From Sphingomonas citricola (GTDB lineage: Bacteria > Pseudomonadota > Alphaproteobacteria > Sphingomonadales > Sphingomonadaceae): a stretch of DNA of 64,000 bases. Below the pieces are notes generated by a model that saw only the letters and a program-made list of their open reading frames with translations, ran no database searches and was not told where the DNA came from. This document shows, piece by piece, positions 1 to 8,756 of this stretch (position 1 is its first letter; each line of letters begins with the position of its first letter). The stretch lies in assembly GCF_019429535.1 (NCBI RefSeq), contig NZ_JAHXZM010000001.1, positions 1 to 64,000 on the forward strand. Reading direction: 5' to 3'. Both the position numbers and the translations under genes were made by a program.

Positions 1-26
1 AACACCGTGCAGCCAAGGCTACCTGT

Positions 27-103
<77 letters not shown>

Positions 104-790
104 TACACAACACACACACAATAGCCCTAGGCTGCAAGGTACCGGGGCCTTTACGCGTACGGCCATACGGTGACGCCGACACTTGCGCCGGGGTGGTCCA
201 CCACAGCGCCGCGGTGCGGCAGCGCTCGCGCCAACCGCATCACCAGGCTCGACACCATCTCGGCTACCCCTCGGTCTTCGCACGAGACCTCTCTCGAGAG
301 CTAGCGTAACACCCCTGACAAGGCCAACAGCGGCAGTTCTGCCCATGCTCAAGGCATGGACCGCTCGTTCAAGCATGGGGCCTTTTCGTCACACGCGGAG
401 CTAGATGGGCGCGGAGTGATGCGTGCCGTATTCTGCCGCTAATCAAACGTCATATGACAGTCGCGGACACTTTATTTGAGAGATGTAATACAAACGCAGT
501 AGGCATCAGATCACTTCAGTCAGTGCCTCCCTCAGCAAAGGGATATTTTCGCAGTTGAAAAGTCTGAGTTGTAACTCGCGATTAGCGGATACGATCGGCC
601 GCGAGAAGCTCGATCCTCACCTGCCTACGCGTTAAGATTGCGGCCTGGGTAGCGCAAATCCATCGCTGCTTTCAGCCAGTCATGTTACTCAAACACTTGG
701 TCGGAGCGAGCCATTAACTCGATCGACGCTTCTTCACGGCTTAGACGCCCAACCCGCCACATTACCAGCCACCGAGACAGGCCAGGGCAA
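104..790. other. Gene-poor, locally AT-richer stretch downstream of tRNA-fMet
   Basis: I see no convincing gene here. From roughly 430 to 700 the base composition is clearly more AT-rich than the surrounding chromosome (runs such as ACTTTATTTGAGAGATG and GGGATATTTTCGCAG). Open frames in it are short and lack ribosome-binding sites. A 3' tRNA end followed by atypical DNA is where integrated elements often sit, but there is no integrase and no second copy of the tRNA 3' end in the window, so this may be only a decayed remnant or non-coding spacer. Confidence 0.4.
342..390 (+). terminator. Possible terminator-like inverted repeat
   Basis: CCCATGCT (342-349) pairs with AGCATGGG (372-379) across a 22-nt loop and is followed by GCCTTTTCG. 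It could end read-through from the tRNA. The loop is long and the T run short, so this is a weak call. Confidence 0.28.
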
Positions 791-822
791 CAAACAAAAA
801 CCCCGGCGCAGCGGCCGGGGTT
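791..822 (-). terminator. Rho-independent terminator of nrdA
   Basis: On the minus strand CCCCGG and CCGGGG form a GC-rich hairpin directly followed by TTTTTGTTTG. It lies about 45 nt past the nrdA stop codon and fits an intrinsic terminator well. It also shows that no nrdB follows in the same transcript. Confidence 0.85.
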
Positions 823-865
823 CGATAAGCGATGAGATAGCCGCTCTTGGTATGGGTCTCGGGCC

Positions 866-2821
866 TCACTGACAGGCGAGGCACTCGTCATAGTCGGTCG
901 TCTCGCCGAACTCGTATTTCGGCTTCTCGATCGTGTTGTCGTTCTCGACCCCGCCCGCGAAGCCCGCGCGCTGCACCGACTTGGAGCGCAGATAATAGAG
1001 CGACTTGATGCCCAGCTCCCACGCGCGGAAGTGGAGCATCAGCAGGTCCCACTTCTCGACATCGGCTGGGATGAACAGGTTCAGCGACTGCGCCTGATCG
1101 ATATAGGGCGTGCGGTCACCCGCCAGCTCGAGCAGCCAGCGCTGGTCGATCTCGAAGCTGGTCTTGTAGCAGTCCTTCTCGTCCTGATCGAGGAAGTCGA
1201 GGTGCTGCACCGATCCGCCGTGCTCGAGGATCGAGCTCCAGATCGCCTCCGAATCCTTCGACTTCTCCGCCAGCAGCTTCTTCAGATACGGGTTCTTGAC
1301 CGAGAAGCTGCCCGACAGCGTCTTGTGCGTGTAGATGTTCGCCGGGATCGGCTCGATGCACGCGCTGGTGCCACCGCAGATGATCGAGATCGACGCGGTC
1401 GGCGCGATCGCCATCTTGCAGCTGAACCGTTCCATCACGCCGACGTCGGCCGCGTCGGGGCAGGGGCCACGCTCGACCGCCAACTGCATCGACGCTTGGC
1501 TGACCTGGGTGTGGATGTGGCGGAAGATCCTGAGGTTCCACGACTTCGCCATCGCGCCTTCGAACGGCAGCCCGCGCGCCTGGAGGAAGGAGTGGAAGCC
1601 CATGACGCCCAGCCCCACCGAACGCTCGCGCGCGGCGGAATAGGCAGCGCGCTCCATCCCCGGCTCGTGGCGGTCGATATAATCTTGCAGCACGTTGTCG
1701 AGGAAACGCATCACGTCCTCGATGAAGGTCTTGTCGTCCTTCCACTCGTCCCACGTCTCGAGGTTGAGCGACGACAGGCAGCAGACCGCGGTGCGATCGT
1801 TGCCCAGGTGGTCGCGCCCCGTCGGCAGCGTGATCTCGCTGCATAGGTTCGAGGTCGACACCTTCAGGCCCAATTCGCGGTGATGCTTGGGCATGTTCGA
1901 ATTCACGTGGTCGGCGAAGACGATATACGGCTCGCCCGTCGCGAGGCGGGTTTCGACCAGCTTCTGGAACAGCGCCCGCGCGTCGACCTTGCCGCGCACC
2001 GCGCCGTCCTTGGGGCTCTTCAGCTCCCACTCCGCGCCGTCGCGTACAGCTTCCATGAAGGCGTCGGGGATCAGCACGCCGTGGTGAAGATTGAGCGCCT
2101 TGCGGTTGAAGTCGCCCGAGGGTTTACGGATTTCCAGGAACTCCTCGATCTCGGGATGGCTGACGTCGAGGTAGCAGGCGGCAGAACCGCGCCGCAGCGA
2201 GCCTTGCGAGATCGCGAGCGTCAGCGAGTCCATCACGCGGACGAACGGGATGATGCCGCTGGTTTTGCCGTTGAGGCCGACCGGCTCACCGATGCCGCGG
2301 ACGTTGCCCCAATAGGTGCCGATGCCGCCGCCGCGCGATGCGAGCCAGACGTTCTCGTTCCACGTGTCGACGATGCCGTTCAGGCTGTCGGGCACCGAGT
2401 TCAGGTAGCAGGAGATCGGCAGACCGCGCCCGGTGCCGCCGTTCGACAGCACCGGCGTCGCGGGCATGAACCACAGCCGCGAGATGTAATCGTAGATGCG
2501 CTGCGCGTGCGCCTCGTCGTCGGCATAGGCCGAGGCGACGCGGACGAACAGATCCTGATAGCTCTCACCCGGCAGCAGATAGCGGTCGTTGAGCGTTTCC
2601 TTGCCGAAGTCGGTCAGGAGCGCGTCACGCGACGCGTCGCTCTTTACCTTGAAATCGCGCGATGCCGCTTTCTTCGTCGGCGCCCGTTCGGACGCCGCCG
2701 ACATGCCGGGGGCGCCCCGCTCAGCCTTGGGCTCGGGCGCCGCATTCGCATCGGGCGTCGGCGTCACGACGCGCTCCATCAGATCCATCATCGACTCGCT
2801 GCCGGCGTCCCCGAAGTTCAT
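866..2821 (-). CDS. nrdA: Ribonucleoside-diphosphate reductase, class I alpha subunit
   Basis: Large catalytic subunit that reduces ribonucleoside diphosphates to deoxyribonucleotides for DNA synthesis. About 651 residues from the chosen ATG, which is preceded by AAAGGAG at good spacing; a longer GTG-initiated reading is less likely. Visible landmarks are ISCYL (first redox Cys), SNLCSEI (radical Cys region), AVCCLSSLN (second redox Cys) and the C-terminal CLAC pair that re-reduces the active site, four residues from the end. The first 80 residues are low-complexity and show no ATP-cone, so overall activity control by dATP may be absent. The radical-generating beta subunit NrdB is not adjacent. 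Confidence 0.93.
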   Translation of the reverse strand: MNFGDAGSESMMDLMERVVTPTPDANAAPEPKAERGAPGMSAASERAPTKKAASRDFKVKSDASRDALLTDFGKETLNDRYLLPGESYQDLFVRVASAYADDEAHAQRIYDYISRLWFMPATPVLSNGGTGRGLPISCYLNSVPDSLNGIVDTWNENVWLASRGGGIGTYWGNVRGIGEPVGLNGKTSGIIPFVRVMDSLTLAISQGSLRRGSAACYLDVSHPEIEEFLEIRKPSGDFNRKALNLHHGVLIPDAFMEAVRDGAEWELKSPKDGAVRGKVDARALFQKLVETRLATGEPYIVFADHVNSNMPKHHRELGLKVSTSNLCSEITLPTGRDHLGNDRTAVCCLSSLNLETWDEWKDDKTFIEDVMRFLDNVLQDYIDRHEPGMERAAYSAARERSVGLGVMGFHSFLQARGLPFEGAMAKSWNLRIFRHIHTQVSQASMQLAVERGPCPDAADVGVMERFSCKMAIAPTASISIICGGTSACIEPIPANIYTHKTLSGSFSVKNPYLKKLLAEKSKDSEAIWSSILEHGGSVQHLDFLDQDEKDCYKTSFEIDQRWLLELAGDRTPYIDQAQSLNLFIPADVEKWDLLMLHFRAWELGIKSLYYLRSKSVQRAGFAGGVENDNTIEKPKYEFGETTDYDECLACQ

Positions 2822-3274
2822 GCTGCGGCTCCTTTGTTCTTGTTGCGTTCTAACGGGGATTACTCCCCGACGTAAAGGCCCAGACGTCTGCCGCAGGTGT
2901 CCGGCCGCGCGAAACCGGCACTGGATCATGCCGGAGTGGTCGTCGGCGCCGCTCTTGATAGAGCGACTTGTCACACCAGTGGTTGCGTTGAGCGCTGAAA
3001 CTTACCCCTACAGATTGTGCCAAACCGATGCGGCGGGCAAGTAGGTAATGCGTGGACGTGGCGGTGGTTCATCGTGCATCGGCGCGGCATCAGGCCATCG
3101 GTGTGACGCGACGCGTGGATTTCTGCGGGGTTCGCCAAGTACAAGCAGAAACACGCCTGCGAAAAAACTTTTCGGTGGATCGTTTGACCGCTCGCGCAGC
3201 CGCTGCATGCGCCCGGGGCGGCTGGATCGTCACGACGATCGCCGCCCGACGGACGCTCCAGCAGGCGTGCGCGA
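2822..3274. other. Intergenic region upstream of nrdA
   Basis: About 450 bp separate nrdA from the c-di-GMP gene upstream. It must carry the nrdA promoter, but I cannot identify a convincing NrdR box or -35/-10 pair. Apart from the hairpin at 3216-3247 I see no other structure and no gene. Confidence 0.4.
3216..3247 (-). terminator. Strong hairpin after the GGDEF-EAL gene
   Basis: On the minus strand GGGCGGC-GATCGTC-GT-GACGATC-CA-GCCGCCC forms a nearly perfect long stem with only a two-base bulge, 28 nt beyond the stop codon of the c-di-GMP gene. No T run follows, so it may work as an mRNA 3'-end stabiliser rather than a classical intrinsic terminator. Confidence 0.45.
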
Positions 3275-5947
3275 TCAGGCCGCGCGGCGCTGGGTCGACT
3301 GGATTAACTGGTCGACGTCGATCGGATAGGCGAATTGCAGCCCTGCGCGCCCGTCGTCGATCCAGCGGATCGTCGCGGTCGTCATCTGCCCTTCGAACAA
3401 TTCGATCTTCATCTCGAACCCGACCGCCTCGGGCGGCAGGTCGACGCCTTCGATCAGCACGCCGCCGGTCGAGACGTCGCGGATGCGCACCTCGGCCGTC
3501 TCACCCGCCATCATCGCGCGCGCCGCGCGCAGCACCTTGTGCCGCTGCGCCCGGCTGGTCTTGAAGCCGACTGCGATTGCCTTGCCCTCGGGCTGGGCGA
3601 GCTGCTCGTGCACCGCCGCCGCCGCCGCGGGTTTGCCGTAGACATAGCCCTGGATGTGGCTGCATCCGAGCTCGCGGATCAGCGCGATTTCGTCCTGCTG
3701 CTCGACGCCCTCCGCGGTCGTCTCCATCCCCAGCGTGTCGGCGAGCGTCACGATCGCCTTGATGATCGCGGCGTTGCGGTTGCTCTCGTTGATCGCGCCG
3801 CGCACGAAGCTCTGGTCGATCTTGATCTTGTCGAACGGCGCCTTCTTCAGATAACCGAGCGACGAATAGCCAGTGCCGAAATCATCGAGCGCGAGGCGCA
3901 CGCCGATCCGCTTCAACGCCGCGAACATCCGCTCGGACGAGGCGTCCTCGTTCAGGAATACGCCCTCGGTGATCTCGAGCTCGAGCCGGCGCGGCGGCAG
4001 GCCCGAGGTCGCGAGCGCGCTGGTGACGAGGCTGGGGAGCGCAGGATTGGCGAACTGGATCGGCGACACGTTGACCGCGACGCGGACATGCGCGGGCCAG
4101 GTCGCCGCCTCGGCACAGGCGGTGCGCATCACCCACTCGCCGATCGCCTCGATCATCCCGCATTCCTCCGCGACCGGGATGAACTCGGCGGGGCTGACCA
4201 GCCCGCGTGTCGGGTGGCTCCAGCGCAGCAACGCCTCGTAGCCGACGATCCGCTCGTCGGTGGTCGACACCACGGCCTGATAGGCGAGGTGGAGCTGGTT
4301 CTGCTTCAACGCCTGGCGCAAATCGTCCTCGAGCTGGCGGCGATATTGCGCGCCCTCAAGCAGTTCGTCGCGATAGAAGCGATGCACGCCGCGCCCGTCG
4401 CCCTTCGCCGCGTAGAGTGCTAGGTCCGCATTGCGCACCAGTGCCTCGGGATTGTCGCCATGCTCGGGCGCGATCGCGATGCCGATCGAGCAGCCGATCG
4501 AGATCGTCGCGCCGTCGATGTAATACGGCCGCGACAGCGCGGTGATGATCGCGTCGGCGAGCGTCGCCAGCCGGTCGCGATTGCCTTCGCGCGGCACGAT
4601 GACCTTGAATTCGTCGCCGCCCAGCCGCCCGACCATGCCGGCATCGCCGACGGTCTTCTGCAATCGCCCCGCGACCTGTTTGAGCAATTCGTCGCCGACC
4701 TGATGGCCGAGCGTGTCGTTGACCGCCTTGAACCGGTCGAGGTCGAGCAGGAACAGCGTGTTCGCCCCCTGCGTCTGCTGCTGCGGCGACAGCATCTGTT
4801 CGAGCGACAGCCGCATCCGCTGGCGGTTGGCGAGCCCGGTCAGGCTGTCGAACAACGCCAGCCGCGTGATCTCCGCCTCCGCGCGGCGCTTCTCGGTCAG
4901 GTCGGAGCCCGAACCGATGAAGCCCTGGAAACGCCCGAACTGGTCGAGCAGCGGCCGGCCCGAGATCGACCACCAGCGCTCGGGCGCTTCCTCGGGCGCG
5001 GGGCGGACCGAATAGTCGGAAAAGGACGTCCGGCTCGACAGGTGGAACGTCAGCGTCCGCTCGGTCTCGGCGAGTGCGGTGTCGACGCGGAACACGCGCG
5101 TCAGCGCCTCGCCCTTGGCCTTGATGCCGAAGCTCGCGACCTCGCGCGCGACCTTGTCGCTAAGATAGGTCAGCCGCCCGCCGCGATCGGTCTGCCAGAA
5201 CCAGCCCGACCCGTGCGTCTCGAATTCGGAAACCAGCCGGCTGGCGAGCAGTTCGGCGCCCTCGGCTTCCTCTTCTTGCGCCAGGGCGGCGAAATGCTCG
5301 CGGCTGTTGCCGATCACGCCGTAGGCGAGCAGCGCCGTCAGGATCAGCGCGAAACCGCTCGCCCACGATGCTCCCTGCTGGACGATCGTCGCGCCGGCCA
5401 GCGCGAGCGCGAAGGCGATCGTCGCGGCGGCGACGGGCTGGATGACGACGGCGACGATAATTAGCGTGCCGAACACCGCGACGACGGCGGCGATATGCAG
5501 GCCGCGATCGACGAGCCCGCCGGCGACGCCGACGAGCGCGAACAGCGACAGCGCGCCCATCGCGATGACCGCGGCGAGCAGCAGCGTCCGCTGATGCGGG
5601 GCGAGCTGCTGCGCCACCACGAAGCGCAGCAGCACGAACACTGCCGGCGCCGCGACCAACGCGGGCAGCGCGACGAGCGCGAGCGTCGCCGCCGCACCGC
5701 CCACGCCCGCGACCAGCGCCGCGACGATCAGCAGCAACGGCGCGGCGAACATCGCGATCCCCGCGACCGACCACAGGTCCGCGACACGCGCGAGCGCCGC
5801 ATCGCGGTCGTCGCCGACGCGTTCCTCGTCGCTTCCCGTCAACCCAAGGCTCGCCAGCAACGATGGTCGCGGCTCGTCCGCGGCGTTCAGCGTGGTTTCG
5901 GCGATTTCGGTGTCTGACGGACGCGGCTTACCCATAAAGGGTGACAT
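3275..5947 (-). CDS. Membrane GGDEF-EAL protein with PAS and C-terminal PilZ domain
   Basis: A cyclic-di-GMP turnover protein of about 890 residues. Six hydrophobic segments (about residues 60-212) anchor it in the inner membrane, followed by a PAS-like sensor (about 240-350), a GGDEF domain with intact GGDEF signature near residues 443-447, an EAL domain with intact EAL near residue 570 and the further catalytic motifs NVSP, EITEG, DDFGTGYSSL, KID and AEGVE, and a PilZ-like tail with a clear DVSTGG motif. Both cyclase and phosphodiesterase centres therefore look active. The PilZ arginine motif is irregularly spaced, so c-di-GMP binding there is uncertain. No clear Shine-Dalgarno precedes the start; a second ATG lies four codons on. 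Confidence 0.93.
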   Translation of the reverse strand: MSPFMGKPRPSDTEIAETTLNAADEPRPSLLASLGLTGSDEERVGDDRDAALARVADLWSVAGIAMFAAPLLLIVAALVAGVGGAAATLALVALPALVAAPAVFVLLRFVVAQQLAPHQRTLLLAAVIAMGALSLFALVGVAGGLVDRGLHIAAVVAVFGTLIIVAVVIQPVAAATIAFALALAGATIVQQGASWASGFALILTALLAYGVIGNSREHFAALAQEEEAEGAELLASRLVSEFETHGSGWFWQTDRGGRLTYLSDKVAREVASFGIKAKGEALTRVFRVDTALAETERTLTFHLSSRTSFSDYSVRPAPEEAPERWWSISGRPLLDQFGRFQGFIGSGSDLTEKRRAEAEITRLALFDSLTGLANRQRMRLSLEQMLSPQQQTQGANTLFLLDLDRFKAVNDTLGHQVGDELLKQVAGRLQKTVGDAGMVGRLGGDEFKVIVPREGNRDRLATLADAIITALSRPYYIDGATISIGCSIGIAIAPEHGDNPEALVRNADLALYAAKGDGRGVHRFYRDELLEGAQYRRQLEDDLRQALKQNQLHLAYQAVVSTTDERIVGYEALLRWSHPTRGLVSPAEFIPVAEECGMIEAIGEWVMRTACAEAATWPAHVRVAVNVSPIQFANPALPSLVTSALATSGLPPRRLELEITEGVFLNEDASSERMFAALKRIGVRLALDDFGTGYSSLGYLKKAPFDKIKIDQSFVRGAINESNRNAAIIKAIVTLADTLGMETTAEGVEQQDEIALIRELGCSHIQGYVYGKPAAAAAVHEQLAQPEGKAIAVGFKTSRAQRHKVLRAARAMMAGETAEVRIRDVSTGGVLIEGVDLPPEAVGFEMKIELFEGQMTTATIRWIDDGRAGLQFAYPIDVDQLIQSTQRRAA

Positions 5948-5971
5948 AGCGCGGGCGGCTTTGTCGAAGCT

Positions 5972-5999
5972 TTAGCGCGCATGCTTAATGCGCCGCTAA
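5972..5999. promoter_or_regulatory. Inverted repeat between c-di-GMP gene and fumarase
   Basis: TTAGCGCGCAT and ATGCGCCGCTAA are near-perfect inverted arms (one extra C) around GCTTA. The site sits in the short divergent spacer, 73 bp before the fumarase ATG and 25 bp from the other start, so it could be an operator shared by both promoters or a leader hairpin. No regulator is assigned. Confidence 0.3.
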
Positions 6000-6074
6000 C
6001 CGGTCCCGCGACGTGCTGCGCTCGAGGGGGCGCATGGTTGCGAGCAGGGCTGCCGCGTCCTACAGGGTTCCGCC

Positions 6075-7598
6075 ATGACGACCGTGATCCGCGAAGCCGA
6101 TCTGATCGAGAGCGTGGCCGACGCACTCCAGTTCATCAGTTACTATCACCCGATGGATTACATCCGCGCGCTGGGCGAGGCGTATGAGGCGGAGGCGAGC
6201 CCGGCGGCGAAGGATGCGATCGCGCAGATCCTGACCAACAGCCGGATGTGCGCGGAGGGGCATCGCCCGATCTGCCAGGATACCGGCATCGTCAACGTAT
6301 TCGTCAAGTGGGGCATGGACTGTCGGTTGGACGACACGTCGCGCTCGCTGCAGGAGGTCGTCGACGAGGGTGTGCGCCGCGCCTACCTCCACCCCGAAAA
6401 CAAGCTGCGCGCTTCCGTGCTTGCCGACCCGGCGTTCACGCGCCGCAACACGCGCGACAACACGCCGTGCGTGCTCCACGTCGACATGGTGCCGGGCAAC
6501 ACCGTCTCGGTCGACGTCGCGGCGAAGGGCGGCGGGTCAGAGAACAAGTCGAAGTTCAAGATGATGAACCCGTCCGACTCGATCGTCGACTGGGTGATCG
6601 AGATGCTGCCCCAAATGGGCGCGGGCTGGTGCCCGCCCGGCATGCTTGGCATCGGCATCGGCGGCACCGCGGAACATTGCGTGCTGCTCGCGAAGCAGGC
6701 GCTGATGGAGCCGATCGACATGGGGCCGCTGAAGGCGCGCGGTCCGCGCAACGACATCGAGGCGCTTCGCATCGAGATCTTCGACCGCGTCAACGCGCTC
6801 GGCATCGGGGCGCAGGGGCTGGGCGGGCTGTCCACGATCCTCGACGTCAAGATCAAGGACGCGCCGTGCCATGCCGCGGGCAAGCCGGTGGCGATGATCC
6901 CGAATTGCGCGGCGACGCGCCACGCGCATTTCACGCTAGACGGCAGTGGCCCCGCCTATCTCGAGGCGCCCAAGCTCGACGAATGGCCGGACGTCGACTG
7001 GAAGCCCGACCAGGCAGCGATCCGCGTCGATCTCGACACGCTGACGCCCGAGGTCGTGGCGCAGTGGAAGCACGGCGACCGCCTGCTCTTGAACGGCAAG
7101 ATGCTGACCGGGCGCGACGCCGCGCACAAGCGGATCGCGGACATGCTGGCACGCGGTGAGGAACTGCCGGTCAGCTTCCGGGGACGCGTGATCTATTACG
7201 TCGGTCCGGTCGATCCGGTCGGCGAAGAAGTCGTCGGGCCGGCGGGTCCGACCACCGCGACGCGGATGGACAAGTTCACGCGCATGATGCTCGACCAGGG
7301 GCTGCTCGCGATGGTCGGCAAGGCCGAGCGCGGGCCGGCGGCGACCGAGGCGATCCGCGAGGCGAAGTCGGCGTATCTGATGGCGGTCGGCGGTGCGGCC
7401 TATCTCGTCGCGCGCGCGATCAAGGGATCGAAGGTCGTCGGGTTCGAGGATCTGGGGATGGAGGCGATCTACGAGTTCGAGGTCAGCGACTTCCCGGTCA
7501 CGGTCGCGGTCGACGCCGAGGGTCAGAACGTCCACCAGCTCGCGCCGCTCGTCTGGCGCGAGAAAATCGCGCGCAAGGGGTTGCTCCAGCCGGCATGA
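6075..7598 (+). CDS. Fumarate hydratase, class I (iron-sulfur)
   Basis: Interconverts fumarate and L-malate in the TCA cycle using an oxygen-sensitive [4Fe-4S] cluster. The 507-residue length fits the fused class I form (alpha and beta parts in one chain), not the homotetrameric FumC. Recognisable motifs are ICQDTG at about residues 66-71 (a cluster Cys), GGGSENKS, GIGIGGTAE, NCAATRHAHF and, in the C-terminal part, GPTTATRMD. It stands alone with its own promoter and is divergent from the c-di-GMP gene. Aconitase at 31 kb gives a second cluster-dependent TCA enzyme in this window. Confidence 0.94.
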   Translation: MTTVIREADLIESVADALQFISYYHPMDYIRALGEAYEAEASPAAKDAIAQILTNSRMCAEGHRPICQDTGIVNVFVKWGMDCRLDDTSRSLQEVVDEGVRRAYLHPENKLRASVLADPAFTRRNTRDNTPCVLHVDMVPGNTVSVDVAAKGGGSENKSKFKMMNPSDSIVDWVIEMLPQMGAGWCPPGMLGIGIGGTAEHCVLLAKQALMEPIDMGPLKARGPRNDIEALRIEIFDRVNALGIGAQGLGGLSTILDVKIKDAPCHAAGKPVAMIPNCAATRHAHFTLDGSGPAYLEAPKLDEWPDVDWKPDQAAIRVDLDTLTPEVVAQWKHGDRLLLNGKMLTGRDAAHKRIADMLARGEELPVSFRGRVIYYVGPVDPVGEEVVGPAGPTTATRMDKFTRMMLDQGLLAMVGKAERGPAATEAIREAKSAYLMAVGGAAYLVARAIKGSKVVGFEDLGMEAIYEFEVSDFPVTVAVDAEGQNVHQLAPLVWREKIARKGLLQPA

Positions 7599-7714
7599 CC
7601 GGGTGTGTGGCGTTGCAGTTGCTCCCGCCGCACCCGCTACCCCGCGCGGATTGACGCCCGGACCGGCGCAATGGGTGACGGTCGCGCGGTCCACCCCATC
7701 ATGCGAGCGAACCC

Positions 7715-8278
7715 ATGACCCTGTCCGACCTGTTGCTGCCGACCTACACCCAGATGCTTGGCACGATGTCGGCGTGGCTCGACAAGGCGGAGGCGGAGGC
7801 GGCGCGCGGCGACGCGGCCGCGACGCTGCTGGCGGCGCGGCTCGCACCCGACATGTTCCCGCTCTCGACTCAGATCGGCTTCGCCTGTCGCCAGGCGCAG
7901 GAGGCGGTGTTCCGCCTACAGGGGCGTGACTTTCCGCCCGAGCTGCAGGCGCTGCTCGATGAGGCGCGCAGCGGGGGTGAACGGCCCGGGACGTTCGACG
8001 ACGCGCGGCGGCGGATCACCGATACGCTGGCGGTGGTCGAGGCGGCGGCGGCCGAGGGGTTCGTGCTCGACGGCGATGCGCCGCTCGCCCACGCCTTGCC
8101 CAACGGCATGGTGCTCGACGTCACCGCGACGATCTACGCCCGCGACTGGGCGCTGCCGCAGTTCTATTTCCACGTCGTCACCGCCTACGCGATCCTGCGC
8201 GCGCAGGGCATCGAACTGGGCAAGGCCGATTATTGCGCGCACCTGCTGCCGTATCTGCGGATGCCGCAGGGCGCCTGA
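7715..8278 (+). CDS. DUF1993 family protein
   Basis: A 187-residue cytosolic protein resembling the DUF1993 family, which belongs to the DinB-like four-helix bundles. Family-typical stretches are the opening SDLLLPTYTQML and the C-terminal HVVTAYAILRAQGIELGKADY. The biochemical role of the family is not established. It follows fumarase by 116 bp in the same direction with a weak spacer, so it may be co-transcribed or independent. No signal peptide or membrane segment. Confidence 0.85.
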   Translation: MTLSDLLLPTYTQMLGTMSAWLDKAEAEAARGDAAATLLAARLAPDMFPLSTQIGFACRQAQEAVFRLQGRDFPPELQALLDEARSGGERPGTFDDARRRITDTLAVVEAAAAEGFVLDGDAPLAHALPNGMVLDVTATIYARDWALPQFYFHVVTAYAILRAQGIELGKADYCAHLLPYLRMPQGA

Positions 8279-8349
8279 GCGACGTGCGGCGATGGGCGCG
8301 CTTGCGGGGCCTCTGTCCTACAACGATCATTCACGATACGCCGGCCGCG

Positions 8350-8423
8350 TCTTTGATAACGCTATAATCCGCCCACGCGCCTGCGCGCGCGCACACGTTA
8401 GGTGCGACTTTTGTGACCTTCCG
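8350..8423 (+). repeat. Dispersed intergenic repeat, copy A
   Basis: Shares a bipartite pattern with the minus strand of 11447-11511: TCTTTGA[T/C]A, then AT[A/C]ATCCG, a GCGCGCGC block, then GGTGCGAC[T/C]TTTGTGACC, matching 20 of 21 bases over the last block. The two copies differ by small gaps in the middle. Copy A lies just past the hairpin that ends the RNA candidate on the minus strand. Origin and function unknown. Confidence 0.55.
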
Positions 8424-8476
8424 CGGTGCGTGGCACGGATGTCCCGCGCCCATCCACCAGCCCGGAAATGAGAAGA

Positions 8477-8511
8477 GGCTGCCGGGCCGTCTTTCGACGT
8501 ACCCGACAGCC
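8477..8511 (-). terminator. GAAA-tetraloop stem, probable 3' end of the RNA candidate
   Basis: On the minus strand GGCTGTCGGG...CCCGGCAGCC encloses GTC-GAAA-GAC. The stem is nearly perfect with one small mismatch region and a stable GNRA-type loop. TCTTCTCATTTC follows, a pyrimidine-rich but interrupted tail, so termination may be moderate. Confidence 0.5.
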
Positions 8512-8624
8512 CCTAGACATGGTCAGCGGCCGGAGAGCTCCAGCCCGGGAGACCATGAACGCTTCAACAAACCTGCGTCGGGCCGTTGATTGGGGAGCAA
8601 TATCCCCCGACCCGCCGACAAATC

Positions 8625-8681
8625 TTAGAAGCGAGTCCCCCGAACGAACTGAACCGAACCCACTGCTGAACCATGAGACAT
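8625..8681 (-). CDS. 18-residue mini-ORF with extreme Shine-Dalgarno
   Basis: ATG opens an 18-codon frame (MSHGSAVGSVQFVRGTRF) ended by TAA. It is preceded at seven-base spacing by AGGAGG within a 15-nt stretch (8683-8697) perfectly complementary to the 16S rRNA tail GGATCACCTCCTTTC. Such extended complementarity is rare and argues for real ribosome loading, either to make a peptide or to control what follows. There is no run of a single amino acid as in biosynthetic attenuators. No homologue is known to me. A 52-codon frame (8398-8556) follows but lacks a good ribosome-binding site. Confidence 0.45.
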   Translation of the reverse strand: MSHGSAVGSVQFVRGTRF

Positions 8682-8756
8682 CGGATCACCTCCTTTCGCT
8701 GGTTAAAGACACGTGCGACCTGCGTTGATCGCATGACCAATGTGTCGTCACCGGCG

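Larger units (their letters stand above)
8477..8697 (-). ncRNA. Candidate structured RNA or leader carrying an 18-codon ORF
   Basis: A 550-bp gene-free gap contains, on the minus strand and in this order: an operator-like palindrome (8757-8780), a Shine-Dalgarno that matches the 3' end of 16S rRNA for 15 bases, an 18-codon ORF, a GGGG-GATATTGC-TCCCC hairpin (about 8595-8611), an ATGGTC...GACCAT hairpin (about 8519-8556), and a long stem with a GAAA tetraloop (8477-8511) followed by TCTTCTC. Such an ordered set suggests a transcribed RNA with its own terminator. I cannot name a family; it is not SRP RNA, tmRNA or 6S RNA by motif. Confidence 0.5.

Noticed and set aside
8398..8556. 52-codon frame downstream of the 18-codon ORF
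   Set aside because: Lacks a ribosome-binding site, is Arg-rich and overlaps the hairpins and repeat A; kept only as part of the RNA candidate.
8683..8697. Fragment of a 16S rRNA 3' end
   Set aside because: Only the 15-nt anti-Shine-Dalgarno tail matches; no further rRNA sequence flanks it, and on the opposite strand it makes sense as a Shine-Dalgarno.
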